Made by a program: the position numbers and the translations under genes. Of a stretch of DNA of 34,404 bases, positions 20,384 through 29,510 are shown one piece after another (within the stretch, counting starts at the first letter, position 1; every line of letters begins with the position of its first letter). This stretch comes from Chara braunii. Taxonomy: Eukaryota > Streptophyta > Charophyceae > Charales > Characeae. Under the pieces are notes generated by a model. That model was given only the letters and a program-made list of their open reading frames with translations. It had not been told where the DNA came from and did not search any database. The stretch lies in assembly GCA_003427395.1 (NCBI GenBank), contig BFEA01000380.1:336710-371113 (forward strand), written 5' to 3'.

Positions 20384-20385
20384 GA

Positions 20386-20417
<32 letters not shown>

Positions 20418-20418
20418 G
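20335..20418 (+). repeat. Very long G homopolymer tracts (C on the LINE strand)
   Basis: G runs of about 12, 34 and 27 bases are separated only by AA and AGAAAAAGA. They sit in the 3' region of the LINE, downstream of its last frame. G-rich GGTGG repeats precede them (20231-20258). Confidence 0.95.
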
Positions 20419-20452
20419 AGGGTAGAGCAGTAATTGGGATGGTAACAAATCC

Positions 20453-22824
20453 TCAGTCAAAGATGAGGATAAACTTTGTCGATTGATGAACGTGATGCAT
20501 TGGCAGTCGTTCCCACATCCTCTCGGTCTGAATCCAGGGATGCCATGTGAGTGTGTTGTCGTTATTGAGACTGCAGAGTCTCTGATTTGAGTCGGTCCAT
20601 GTCTCAACGAAGGTAGTTCGTAGTCTTTGCCTTTTGTCAATGTCTGGCTTGTCTGCCATCCTGTTCTGTAGTTCTTTGTACGCCACCTGAGTATTGGCAG
20701 TGATTGTGCCAATTATCGTTGAACGGGCTTGCATGTAGCCGTAGTTATGTTGTCTCCTCTCGTAGGAGCAGCGCATCCTCTAGGCTGCCATGAGCACTGT
20801 CAGTCTGGAGTATGTAAACAAATTGGTCATGAACGGGGTCCACTCCCCGACCCCTGCGGGGGTGCCCTTTAGCAGGAGAGTGGCCACTTCCCATGGGAGG
20901 TGGCTATCTGTAAGATAGTTCCATGCTGCATCCCACCACCTCCATATTTGGAGCACCATGGGGCAGTCCAGTAGGCAGTGTTCTAGGGTAGCTCTTCTGT
21001 TGGGCAGCTTGCGGGAGCAGTACGAGCACAGTGGGGACAGCAGTCCTTTCTCCTCCAGGTCCGTGCGGGATGTGATCCAGTCCGGGGTAGGCACGCATCT
21101 ATGTATGATTTGCCACTGAAGGGCTCTATGGCTGGTCGCTCGGATGTGGGAGAACGCGGACCACCAAAAGAGGTTGAAGTCATGTACCTCCAGCGGGGAG
21201 TCACGCTCCCAGCGCTTGATGATTTGGTCGATGGTTTTTCCTGGTTTGCGCGCTGCTCTGTAGCCCTTCTTCACTGTGTACTGCCACAGGGTCATTGTTT
21301 GGGACCCCCCCCATTTCCACTCCCATTCTGATGGGTCGAATGGAAGGCGGTGCAGCGGGGTGGAGGGTTCGTATTGGAAAAAGCCATCCTTTTGGTTCCC
21401 CACCACCCTGATTCTAGTGAGGGAGGGCGTCGGGAGCTGTGTGTCTAACTCTTCTTGGCGATGCAGTGCCGACCATCTGGCCCCTGGCATGACCGGGCAG
21501 TATGCCGGAAGTGAAACCTGGTGGTCCCTGAAGTTTTGCACGCTGTACAGAACCATGGGTAGGGTCAGGGAGTCTGTCGTCACCACCCAGTCATCCTGGG
21601 CGAGTCGGGGCCCCGTTTTCAGGATTCGGATCCATGCCAAAGGAATCGCTTCTTGGATTTCTTGTAAACCACGTGCCATATTTGTGATCTGACCTGTCCT
21701 AGACTTGAGCTGGTCCAACGAACCCCATGACCGAGTGGGGCTGTCCCATATGTCCCCAACCTTGTATATTCCCTTCTTCGCCCATCGTTTCCAGTTGGAG
21801 TTCCCCTTGAGGGAGAGGGGTAGGCCGTTTTGGTCCACAATTTGTGGATAGCCAAACAGGGGTTGGCGCCAAATTTCCTCCCATTCAAGTGGCACGGGCG
21901 TTTGGATCGGACCCCTTTCCCTCCACAGGGTGAGCATGGCTGTCCAAAGCGGATCCACCCTGAGATCTTGCCTTGCAAGACCTGATGGTGTGTTGTCAGT
22001 GTCTGATCGGGAACAGCGAGGGATAGACCACCATTTATTTGTTAACCATTGGAAGGGATGTACCGGGTGGAGGGGATGGGATGAGGGGGCTAGGCAAGCC
22101 AGTTGGATTTGTGCGTATGCGGCCCTGAGAATATCATTTCCGAGAAGGAGGCGTACTACGAGGAATTTGAAGATGAGAGCTTTAATCTCCTCCTTCGGAT
22201 CTATAACACCCAGGCCGCCTTGAGATCTAAGTTGTACAATAGTCTCCCATGCCCCTCTTTTTATTGCATGGGTGTCATTATGGTCATTTTTCCACATGTA
22301 GACTGATGCCGCCTGTTTGAGTTTGGAGATCTGTTTATGGTTAAGTTGCCAAAAGGCAACTTTGTACCATATGGAGACAAAAGATGGCATTGTTGGTGGC
22401 CAGGGCTCGCCCTACTAGGGATGTGTGTTTGGCGTCCTTGCAGGCGAATTTCTTTAAAGCTAGCTCTACGAGGGACTCTCCATGATCGGGTGGGGGGACC
22501 CATAGTCAGGTTCACCCCCAAGACCCTGATTGCAGTCTCCCTGTATCCCCATGCAACCTGGGGGGCTGGAGGAGGCTCTCCGCCCATTGGGTCAAACCAC
22601 CAACCTTCAGTTTTGGAGTCCCAGTTCACTTTCATGTCTGAGGCAATCTCGAATAGGTGAACGGTGTGGGCCAATGCCCGAAAACTCTCGCAGCTCGCCT
22701 TAAAGAGTATTGTGAGGTCGTCTGCAAAGAGGGACATGACCGGGATAAGATGGTCAAGAATTTCTGGCACCTGAATACGTTGGATCAAGGGGTTCATTCT
22801 GATCATGGCTGCGAGGTGCCACAT
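20453..22824 (-). pseudogene. LINE ORF2 remnant: RT motif C to zinc-binding domain
   Basis: The first segment (22824-22470) contains the RT catalytic motif SLFADDLTIL (about 22717-22728) and LGVNLTMG. Two frameshifts, near 22480 and near 22395, connect it through LVGRALATNN to a long frame (22390-20780). This has the post-RT region (QISKLKQAASVYMWKND) and a zf-RVT domain. Its landmarks are FWWSAFSHIRATSHRALQW, then CSYC (residues 455-458) and LEHCLLDC. After the TAG at 20780-20782 the same frame continues for 108 codons from 20776, so one nonsense change splits the C-terminus. The position after MAA and before RMRC would normally be an aromatic residue, so TGG to TAG is plausible. Inactive as it stands. 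Confidence 0.85.
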
Positions 22825-22830
22825 AGCCTT

Positions 22831-24354
22831 TCTGAAACACGAAAAATGGAGACTTCATCTACCCCACATATGCTTTTGAGCCAACTCGCACTTTTGATGT
22901 TTCAAAAGGTGTCAGTCCGAATGCACTCGAAAGGCATTTCGAAGTGGCCCGTCCCTCCCGCTTGTCACGGCCTGAATCTCAAAAGCTCAATCGGGTCTTT
23001 TGAAAATGGACCCTCACGATGACCATCTGTTAGGGTTGCCACCCTGACAACCGCCATTTTTTTAAAGCCCGGGTTGTTATAGAGGTCGGGTATCGACCCA
23101 CGTGGGTACTGTCAATGGAGCGTCGGAAGGAGACTTCCCAGTAAGCAACCTACCCAATATTATTACTGGCAACCGAATTGGAAGTTCTCATGGGGAGGTT
23201 TGTTCCTGAGTTGGTGGTATTCCACTGGCGCCAATCATGGACCACACCCCCCGCCAGGTGTGGCCTTATGGCTCCCACCTATTCTGATATTGGAGGGGAC
23301 ACCTTCCTGGTACTATTCCAACTCAACCAGCTAGTGGATACCCTGATGCGCAACGACAGGACTGCCTCCTAACCCTACCTTACTTCAATTCTCCTAACGC
23401 ACCCCCTACACCTACTATCCTACCTCAGTGATACAAGCACTCAGGACAATCACCCTATTCCTCAGAGGGCGACATAGACTCGACAGTAGTTGTAGGCGCC
23501 AGGACTGGACAGTCCTACCTCTACCCAGCCCCAGTGTACGCCTAATCGCGCAAGCCTTGTTACTCGGGGACTTCGGACATGGGTCACAATCGGTATCACT
23601 ATCAGTCCATACCGACGAACCGAATCACAGCTAAGTGTTCGCATGGACCAGAGTCGACTCCTCGTAGCCTAGCCTGAACCCATGCCGAACCCATGACAAG
23701 AATCGGTCTCCCCCACCCTATTCTACTAGTATGCAGATATGTCGTGGCACTAGTATGCAGACGTGTCTATCTATGTCGTAACACATGTTTGTATGTTTAG
23801 TCGGGGTGTGCCCGCCTGTCACGAGGGCAGCACAATGACGAAATTCGAAAGGACGAATGTTTCGAAAGTCTGTGTGGCAAAAGGGGGGTTTCTTTCGAAC
23901 AGCGGGCTTCGATTTTCATCTCACGACTTTCGAAAAATGCCTCGGTTCGAAAGGCTCTATGGCGAGCCCCTAAAATAATACAGTTCTGCGGATAAAGAAA
24001 AAGTGCAACGAAGTCTCGCCACACTCCTCACGGGGCAATAGGAACAGATGTCGCAATACATTATGTACAACGAACAGTGATGGTTGCATCTTTTGTTTCA
24101 CCCTTGTTGGTTAGATACAGTCCTTGTATTCCTTTCGTGATGAGTGCTGCGAAACCCACTTCTCTATTACGCGCATGTGGTGAGCCCATTACGGCGGGGG
24201 CGAGGGCCTCGCCGCACCACTCACCAAACAGGTGCTTACCACAAGTTACCTCACCAGACTGCCGATAGTGCGGCGGGGATGAGGGTCTTATTTGTCCGCC
24301 CCACAACTCACCAAACAACGTTTTCGTTGAGGTCAGCGTGGGATCGCCGCACTA
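22831..24354. other. Spacer without supported genes
   Basis: I see no gene. A short direct repeat ACTAGTATGCAGAYRTGTC occurs at about 23726 and 23750. Words containing TTTCGAAAG recur in both orientations at 22900-22990 and 23840-23965. At 24199-24320 are CTCACCAAAC and TCGCCGCAC words typical of the neighbouring MITEs. Confidence 0.6.
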
Positions 24355-24463
24355 GGGTCTCGCCACAATACTCTCGAAATGTGAAAAGGACAAAAATGTG
24401 GAGGGTGCATCTTGGCATGTCCACACTCATTTTGCACATTTCGAGAGTGGTGTGGCGACGCCC
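24355..24463. mobile_element. 109-bp hairpin MITE with GGGTCTCGCC ends and CTA target duplication
   Basis: Left GGGTCTCGCCACAATACTCTCGAAATGTG-type sequence (29 bases) pairs with the inverted right end starting GGGCGTCGCCACACCACTCT, with about five mismatches. CTA flanks both sides (24352-24354, 24464-24466). Its ends resemble those of the 16389 and 17028 elements. Confidence 0.82.
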
Positions 24464-24527
24464 CTACTAGGCATGGCCGCAATAGCCACCGATTCTATTT
24501 TGGCAGAAAAAAGAATTAGGAACCAAT

Positions 24528-24570
24528 GCGCCTAGCTCAGTTGGTACACCTGAGTTTGCATCCAGATACT
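24528..24570 (+). repeat. tRNA-like A-box sequence (SINE head or tRNA relic)
   Basis: GCGCCTAGCTCAGTTGGTAC resembles the 5' half of a tRNA, with the A-box TAGCTCAGTTGG. A related sequence in opposite orientation lies at 25967-25994. No cloverleaf and no convincing B-box follow, so this is not a functional tRNA. A tRNA-derived SINE head is possible. Confidence 0.4.
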
Positions 24571-25966
24571 ATCAGATGAACATAATCAAATAATTCTGAA
24601 TAATTTGGGGCCGGTCAACTTGAAGATACCAGAAAGATGTAGACATAGGGGTTTAGTGAGCACACAAAAGATAAAGAAAATATACGTAAGAATTATCCGC
24701 CTCCAAAACCTTTCCTAGATTCCGACAGAGCTCCCTCAATCGGTGGGACAAACCTCCCACAACGGTCTTAACGTGGATTACAAGTTTCCAATCTTGCCTG
24801 CCTCCTTCCTCTCCAAACCAATAGACTAGACAGAGAGAGTAAGAGAGGTAGAAAAAGAAGTCGATAAGTCCCTCAGATACAAGAAGGGTGCAATCAGACT
24901 TCTGTGAGAGGGCCTTGAAACCTTGATGCGTCTGAGGGGCCCCCACTAGTGGTCAAAAACATGATGAAGACGGTCAACCCATGACCAAATGCAGAGTAAA
25001 CGACGCTTTGTCAGGTCTTCAGGCAGCAACAATATGTCGAGGAGCATCTTAGCCACTTGTCTAAATGACAATAACGACCTGTAAAGGAGCCACCAACAAC
25101 ACTGAGGCCAACCGTAGCAATGGTAGTCCAAATCAAAAGCAGTGAGCAGCAACAACAAAGCCACATCAACAACAATCGTAACATCATTACAACTGCAACA
25201 ATTTCAGCATCTGCAGCTTACTCTGAAAACAACAGAGCACGACATCGACAACCCGTTGTAAAGGATAAGGGTAGTACTCAAATACACAGTCGTGGTTGGT
25301 CCGACTTCCGGTCGAACTCAGGCAAGGCATAATCAGTAGTAACGATTATAACCCTCAATAACAGTCGTGGCACCGACACTGAATGAAGTGACAACCCGAG
25401 ATAAAAGTATCCCATAGAAGTAACAATCCACACAACACCTTGCCCAATTCCTGCAGTCGTAGCTATCCCTGTGGTAGCAGCATGTCCTTAATAGAGATGG
25501 TGGCGTGACAATTTTACTGTGGAGGTCAACAACAGATAATGTGTATGCATCCACTTGACCATCAACAAGGCTAGGGTCAACCGAAAAATAGACAAAGACA
25601 TATTTTGAATAACCAGGAAATAAAATGAGCACTGCAAATTCAGTGACCACAACAAACCCCTCGGTCAGGTAAGCTTCTCCTGCCTCCCTCGCTAGTTGTT
25701 GCTCCTGTCCAGTTTGTTTATTCCTTTGTTCCTCATGCCCTCGCCTTACTCCTCTCCTCATTCACCGTGCCACGAACAAACAATACACGGATGCCTCCCC
25801 AATTTTACAAGTACAACAATTGGTACTATGAGCGGCACGACAACGAGCACAACAATGATCAGCACGTTGGTAATCACGATAGCAACGAACAAGTTGAATA
25901 CAACGACCTGCACCATCTGCTTTTGGTGAAGTCCAAGCTCAGATATGTATTTCCACAATGCAGGGG
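24571..25966. other. Non-coding DNA between two inverted tRNA-like ends
   Basis: No gene supported. The stretch is rich in CAA/AAC words (25085-25400 and 25790-25910), and frames in it translate these biased triplets. It may be the body of one element bounded by the two A-box sequences, but no other evidence for that was found. Confidence 0.5.
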
Positions 25967-25994
25967 TGCTCCAACTGAGCTAGGCCAGTTGGTC
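25967..25994 (-). repeat. tRNA-like A-box sequence, opposite orientation
   Basis: The minus strand reads ACCAACTGGCCTAGCTCAGT then TGGAGCACC, matching 24523-24550 with few differences. The A-box TAGCTCAGTTGG is intact. No acceptor or T-arm is recognised. Confidence 0.4.
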
Positions 25995-26054
25995 TGAGCA
26001 CCGGTCCCGAGACCGGCACCGGTACCAGTCCAGTCCAAAAAATGGGACAGTCAC

Positions 26055-26784
26055 TTTAAACCACCAGTACCTCCGAGCTTGTTCTTGTCGAACCTGAATT
26101 TCATTGCGCTCCGAGTTTTGCCGAGCCTGGGTACTACTCCATTTTCTTCCTGGTACTCTCACCGAAAGAACAAAAAAAAATAAAAAAGAAGAAGAAAAGT
26201 TGCGGTCGTGAACCTCAGAAAATAAGAAAGAAAAAAAAAGGAAACAAAGTTTTGGCTGCGATTGCAGTTGTATACATTTTTGGAAGTGGTAGTGTGCGTA
26301 TGTCCTCAATGAGGGCATCTCAGCCCTCTGGCCAGGTTGTCAGATTCCAAAAAGATAATAAAAGGGGAAAAAAACGGGCACATGGATCCGGTCGTGAAAA
26401 TGGCTGGATACATTCCCCTAAGTGCCAGTGTGATGAGACTTACAATCCTCTGACAAAACATAGCTTGAGCAGATCACGGACAGGGGACTCATAAAAAACA
26501 CACGACCTAGAAAAAAAACAAAATAGTAACATTGAGAATGTGACCGCCTTACCTGTAAGGTGCATTCTGTGGAGGAAGATTGTGAGCACGGCCTCCTGGA
26601 CTACCCAGCCCGACATCATTGCAGTAAAGAACGCATTTGTTTTCCCATTTTTCCGTTCACTCGCGACACTATAAAATTCAGATTTATGAGACATTGTCGC
26701 CCCTGCGTCCCACCCCCAAAAAGTTCGGGTACTGGCCAAGACATCGCAATTTCCCAACACTGGCGAAGGTACTGGTGGTTTCAA
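26055..26784. mobile_element. 730-bp element with ACCACCAGTAC termini
   Basis: The left end TTTAAACCACCAGTACCT and the inverse of the right end (TTGAAACCACCAGTACCT) match at all but one position. Internally, TATGTCCTCAATGAGGGC relates it to the repeats at 7070-7340, and words near the left end relate it to 5537-5600. No coding capacity is recognised. Confidence 0.75.
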
Positions 26785-26920
26785 TTAATAAAATAAACAA
26801 AAATAAATAAAGAAGAAAAAAAAAAAGATTGAAGTTCGTTGGCTCGCCAAAGTCATTTTAGAAGGTCCCTCATCGAATCGCCCCCAAAAACCACCGGGCG
26901 TAGACCAAGGACCAACACTC

Positions 26921-27225
26921 ATATGGTCCATTATTGCTATCTCGCATAGGAGGTCCTCCTAAGCCATTATCTATTAATGCATCTACAGCTTCTTGAACTA
27001 ATCTCTTTTGAGATATTATTAATGAATGCGGAGCAGGCCATATACCTTGCCGTAATTCCCAAAGAGTTTTGTTTCTATAAAGTACCTTACGATATAAATC
27101 ATTTAAATCAGAGGTTGCTAATGGACCATCATTAAGATGAATCATTGGTCTTAGATCAGGTGGAAGTANAGGAATCGTAGAAAGAACCATCCATTGAGGC
27201 TTTATTTTAGTTTGTTGAAAATAAC
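26921..27225 (-). pseudogene. rpoC1: Plastid rpoC1 fragment (RNA polymerase beta' subunit) in nuclear context
   Basis: The minus strand encodes [59 protein letters not shown] and [12 protein letters not shown]. These are characteristic consecutive blocks of the plastid-encoded polymerase beta' N-terminal half. The match breaks off after PYE (about 26921) and before SYFQQTK (about 27225). In the full protein it would form part of the plastid polymerase core. Here both ends are missing and the neighbouring DNA is unrelated, so it is a nuclear plastid insertion (NUPT) or a chimeric join. One N lies in the segment (27169). Confidence 0.9.
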
Positions 27226-27246
27226 TGGCTATTTTAATATGATATA

Positions 27247-27450
27247 CTAATCTCCTAATTTACAAGAATAACTAGGTATATTTACTGTAAAGTCATTGAC
27301 TAGAATATGGCGATGATTAACCANTTGACGTGCTGCAGGAATAGTAGGTGCCATTCCTAAACGAAATATTATATTGTCCAGACGCATTTCAAGTAATTGC
27401 AAAAGTACTTGGCCTGTTGGGCCTTTAGCATTTCTGGCGATAGTTACACA
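27247..27450 (-). pseudogene. rps4: Plastid rps4 fragment (ribosomal protein S4) in nuclear context
   Basis: The minus strand reads [20 protein letters not shown], then [20 protein letters not shown] and VNHRHILVNDFTVNIPSYSC, before LGD and a stop at 27247-27249. This is the core S4 RNA-binding domain of the plastid small-subunit protein. The N-terminal part and the last ~25 residues are absent, and the match begins abruptly at about 27450. It sits next to the rpoC1 piece in the same orientation with only ~20 bases between them. I would not expect these two genes to be direct neighbours, which suggests rearranged plastid DNA. The S4 frame itself is undamaged. Confidence 0.92.
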
Positions 27451-28173
27451 CGGGAGGAACTACTGACACTTCCCCGGTCTCACTGATTGCACCTGCGGTC
27501 GGGACCTCGACAAAACCAAGGGGGATAGCCTTGTCAGACCCTCAACCCCTCAGCTTCCTTCTAGATGCTCCGCCGCTCCCTTGCCGTCGGCCTCGATCCC
27601 TGAATTTGCCGCATGAAACTCCAACACTGCAACCAATAGTGCTAGACCCAAGGTTGAGATTAACACCAGCCGATTCGCATATAAACGGGTACCGTTGCGC
27701 GTGCGGTGTCGGCGCGAATACCCTTACAAGGGTATCCGCCCTGGTTTTTGCAAGTGACAGAAAGGCTCGGTTAGCCTGGATTTTGAGTGCCCGTGCGGGA
27801 AAATGTGAAGGTCGTCCGCGCGCGGGCCAAGGTCTGCCTTGTCCTGGTAGAAGGTAGGTGGGCGCGCAATATTTAAGGTGCGCATGTGATTTTTCTAATT
27901 AAATGGGCGGCCGGGGTAGCCGACCGACCTGGACCGTGTTACGGCCTTAGTTAGGGAATGAAAGGTTGCTCCTAATAGGTGTGCGTGACAGAGGGTAGGG
28001 TTGGCACGCAGATAGGTGCATGGGACGGCCACGGCGCGGGGTGGTAGACCGACGCGGACACTTAGGGGGCCGTGGGAACGAATGGGATTGAAGAAGCGGC
28101 CAAGGTGGTATCTTGGCCCGGAGCGCCTCGCGACACCACCTTATATGGGAGGTCGCGCCTGCGGGTACCAGGC
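27451..28173. other. GC-rich spacer, nothing recognised
   Basis: No gene supported. Composition changes sharply to GC-rich at the end of the plastid fragment. A small perfect hairpin (ATACCCTTACAAGGGTAT, about 27718-27735) is the only structure seen. Confidence 0.6.
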
Positions 28174-28246
28174 TTGGGCTTAGCCCTATTGGTTATGGCA
28201 TCGGACTGGTACGTAAGAGACACAGGGATCGAGGCCAACAGCAGGC
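28174..28246 (+). pseudogene. tRNA-like sequence, probably a relic
   Basis: GGGCTTAGCCCTATTGGTTA then TGGCATCGGACTGGT resembles the D-arm and anticodon 5' arm of a nuclear tRNA. About 40 bases further is CAGGGATCGAGGCC, like a B-box/T-arm. The anticodon stem does not pair, so it is not a working tRNA and the isoacceptor cannot be named. Confidence 0.35.
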
Positions 28247-28865
28247 GGTAAGGGAGCGGGGGAGCGCGGCGGAAAGGCGTGAGGGGTTGAAGGGCCTGTG
28301 GGACCATCCCCCTTCGCCTTTTACAATTTTGGGGGCCGCGGTCTCTGCCCGATTGACCGCGCGCCTTGCGGGGTTTTATATATCTAGTCATGTATAATGT
28401 ACTTACCTCGAATTTGTGATATTATTATTTGTTTTTCTTCGCNCGTATGTGAGCGCGGAACTGCGGCAGGTACGCCCATGAACTGTTGAAATACAGGCCT
28501 GAGATCGAGCCCAGCTTCCGCCGAGCCCGATCAAGCGCTGGGGGCGCTGTGAGGTGCCTACCGCTGGGAGGAGGGGGATCCGCGGCTTGAGGGGGATTCG
28601 CAAGGCCCCTACGGGAGGGGAGGTTCGGCTTGCCAACTTGTTGCAGTCGGATCATATGTCAACCGCCCGAACCTGGCCTCAAAAGGGGGCTGGGTCCGCG
28701 NGGGGCACTGTTAAAGAAAGCCGGCGCTGGGGCTTNCTCGGAGTGCGAAAGGAGGGTGAGGGTGCTGCGCCAGGCAGGCATGTGTGAGTCTGGGGATGGA
28801 TCCGGACGAGAAGGTAGGCCGGGTGCGGATAAAAAANGGGGGCTNGCCACGCGCAAGGCTCTTTG

Positions 28866-28948
28866 GGTTATCCGTTAAAATTAGAGCGATGCAGGGAAGA
28901 TTCGTATGGCCCCTGTGCAAGGCTGGCGNGNACAACTTCTGANATGCG
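28866..28948 (+). pseudogene. U6-like copy (diverged)
   Basis: It reads TATCCGTTAAAATTAGAGCG, ATGCAGGGAAGATTCGTATG and GCCCCTGTGCAAGG. The ACAGAGA box has become GCAGGGA, so it could not function as U6. Three N calls lie in its 3' part. Confidence 0.7.
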
Positions 28949-29032
28949 GGCCAAGTTCGNGCATTAAGGTAGAGCNGCATTGNGGCCGCATTGGTCTCGA
29001 GTAGTCAAGGGAGGGGCGACCACGATCGGAAG

Positions 29033-29125
29033 CCTTTCAGGATATCCGCAGATTTTTTTGGCACGATACGGAGAAGATTTGCATGACCGCCCCGCACGGA
29101 TGGCACATGGAAAAACCGGAGGAGA
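29033..29125 (+). pseudogene. U6-like copy (strongly diverged)
   Basis: Landmarks are ATATCCGCAGA, GCACGATACGGAGAAGATTT, GCATGACCGCCCCGCACGGA and TGGCACATGG. The ACAGAGA box is ACGGAGA. It is recognisable mainly by order and spacing. Confidence 0.55.
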
Positions 29126-29211
29126 ACCCGNCCGTGAATCTGGCCGGGGGCGTGCAAAAGGGCGAGGAGGTTGGGTGGTGTTGGTGGTACTATGGGGGCC
29201 ACTATGGGTAG

Positions 29212-29301
29212 GTCCTTCGGGACATCCGTTAAAATTGGAACGATACAGAGAAGATTAGCGNGGCCCCTGCGCAAGGATNACACGCATNGAACGAGGAAAG
29301 N
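29212..29301 (+). pseudogene. U6-like copy (best preserved in the array)
   Basis: GTCCTTCGGGACATCCGTTA, AAATTGGAACGATACAGAGA and AGATTAGCGNGGCCCCTGCG follow plant-type U6 almost exactly. The 3' end decays (GAACGAGGAAAGN) and there is no T terminator or 3' stem. Four N calls fall within it. Confidence 0.85.
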
Positions 29302-29423
29302 GAGGGCGCACCTCCCTGAACCCGGCCAGGAAGGCGGGCCAGGTCCGCGCACTCTGCTGCCAAGGCGGGGTGGTATTGAGGTTGCTCAGGCATCGAAGGG
29401 CCGTTGGGTGTTGCTGCGGGGGA

Positions 29424-29510
29424 GTCCTTCGGGGCATCCACTAATATTGGAACTGACTAGAGGAGGGCCGCGCAGCCACTGCGCGGAGGCAATATAGGCA
29501 TCCGGGGGCG
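29424..29510 (+). pseudogene. U6-like copy (strongly diverged)
   Basis: The 5' part GTCCTTCGGGGCATCCACTA and ATATTGGAAC is clear. After that the ACAGAGA box is lost and only CACTGCGCGGAGGCAATATA keeps the register. Confidence 0.55.

Larger units (their letters stand above)
19939..22830 (-). mobile_element. 5'-truncated LINE (non-LTR retrotransposon)
   Basis: The minus strand carries the C-terminal half of a LINE ORF2, then a 3' region with a long poly-C tract, and finally ATTGAATGCTCT followed by an A run (T run at 19939-19949 on the plus strand) that I take as the poly-A tail. Homology begins in mid-RT at about 22830, so the AP endonuclease and the first RT motifs are missing. This is the usual 5' truncation. 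The tail and therefore the left boundary are inferred. Confidence 0.65.
28575..29510 (+). repeat. Row of diverged U6 snRNA-like copies, ~170-210 bp apart
   Basis: U6-like blocks start near 28693, 28866, 29033, 29212 and 29424, with a weaker one near 28575. Each follows the order ACATCCG, GGAACGATACAGAGAAG, GATTAGCATGGCCCCTGCGC and ATGACACGCAT, with decay that varies by copy. The spacers also resemble one another (GAACCCGGCC, GGGCCAGGTCCGCG phrases), so whole units were duplicated, not just U6. None keeps a T-run terminator. Many single N calls fall in the copies. Confidence 0.65.

Noticed and set aside
20269-20712. A proline-rich minus-strand frame
   Set aside because: The proline run is the poly-C tract, and the rest is out of register with the LINE ORF that occupies the same bases.
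23200-23240. Possible LTR-retrotransposon primer-binding site (TGGCGCC-like)
   Set aside because: No paired LTRs, gag/pol frame or polypurine tract could be found near it.
28575-29510. CRISPR-like array interpretation of the regularly spaced repeats
   Set aside because: The repeats are long, U6-related and the spacers resemble each other, in a eukaryotic context.
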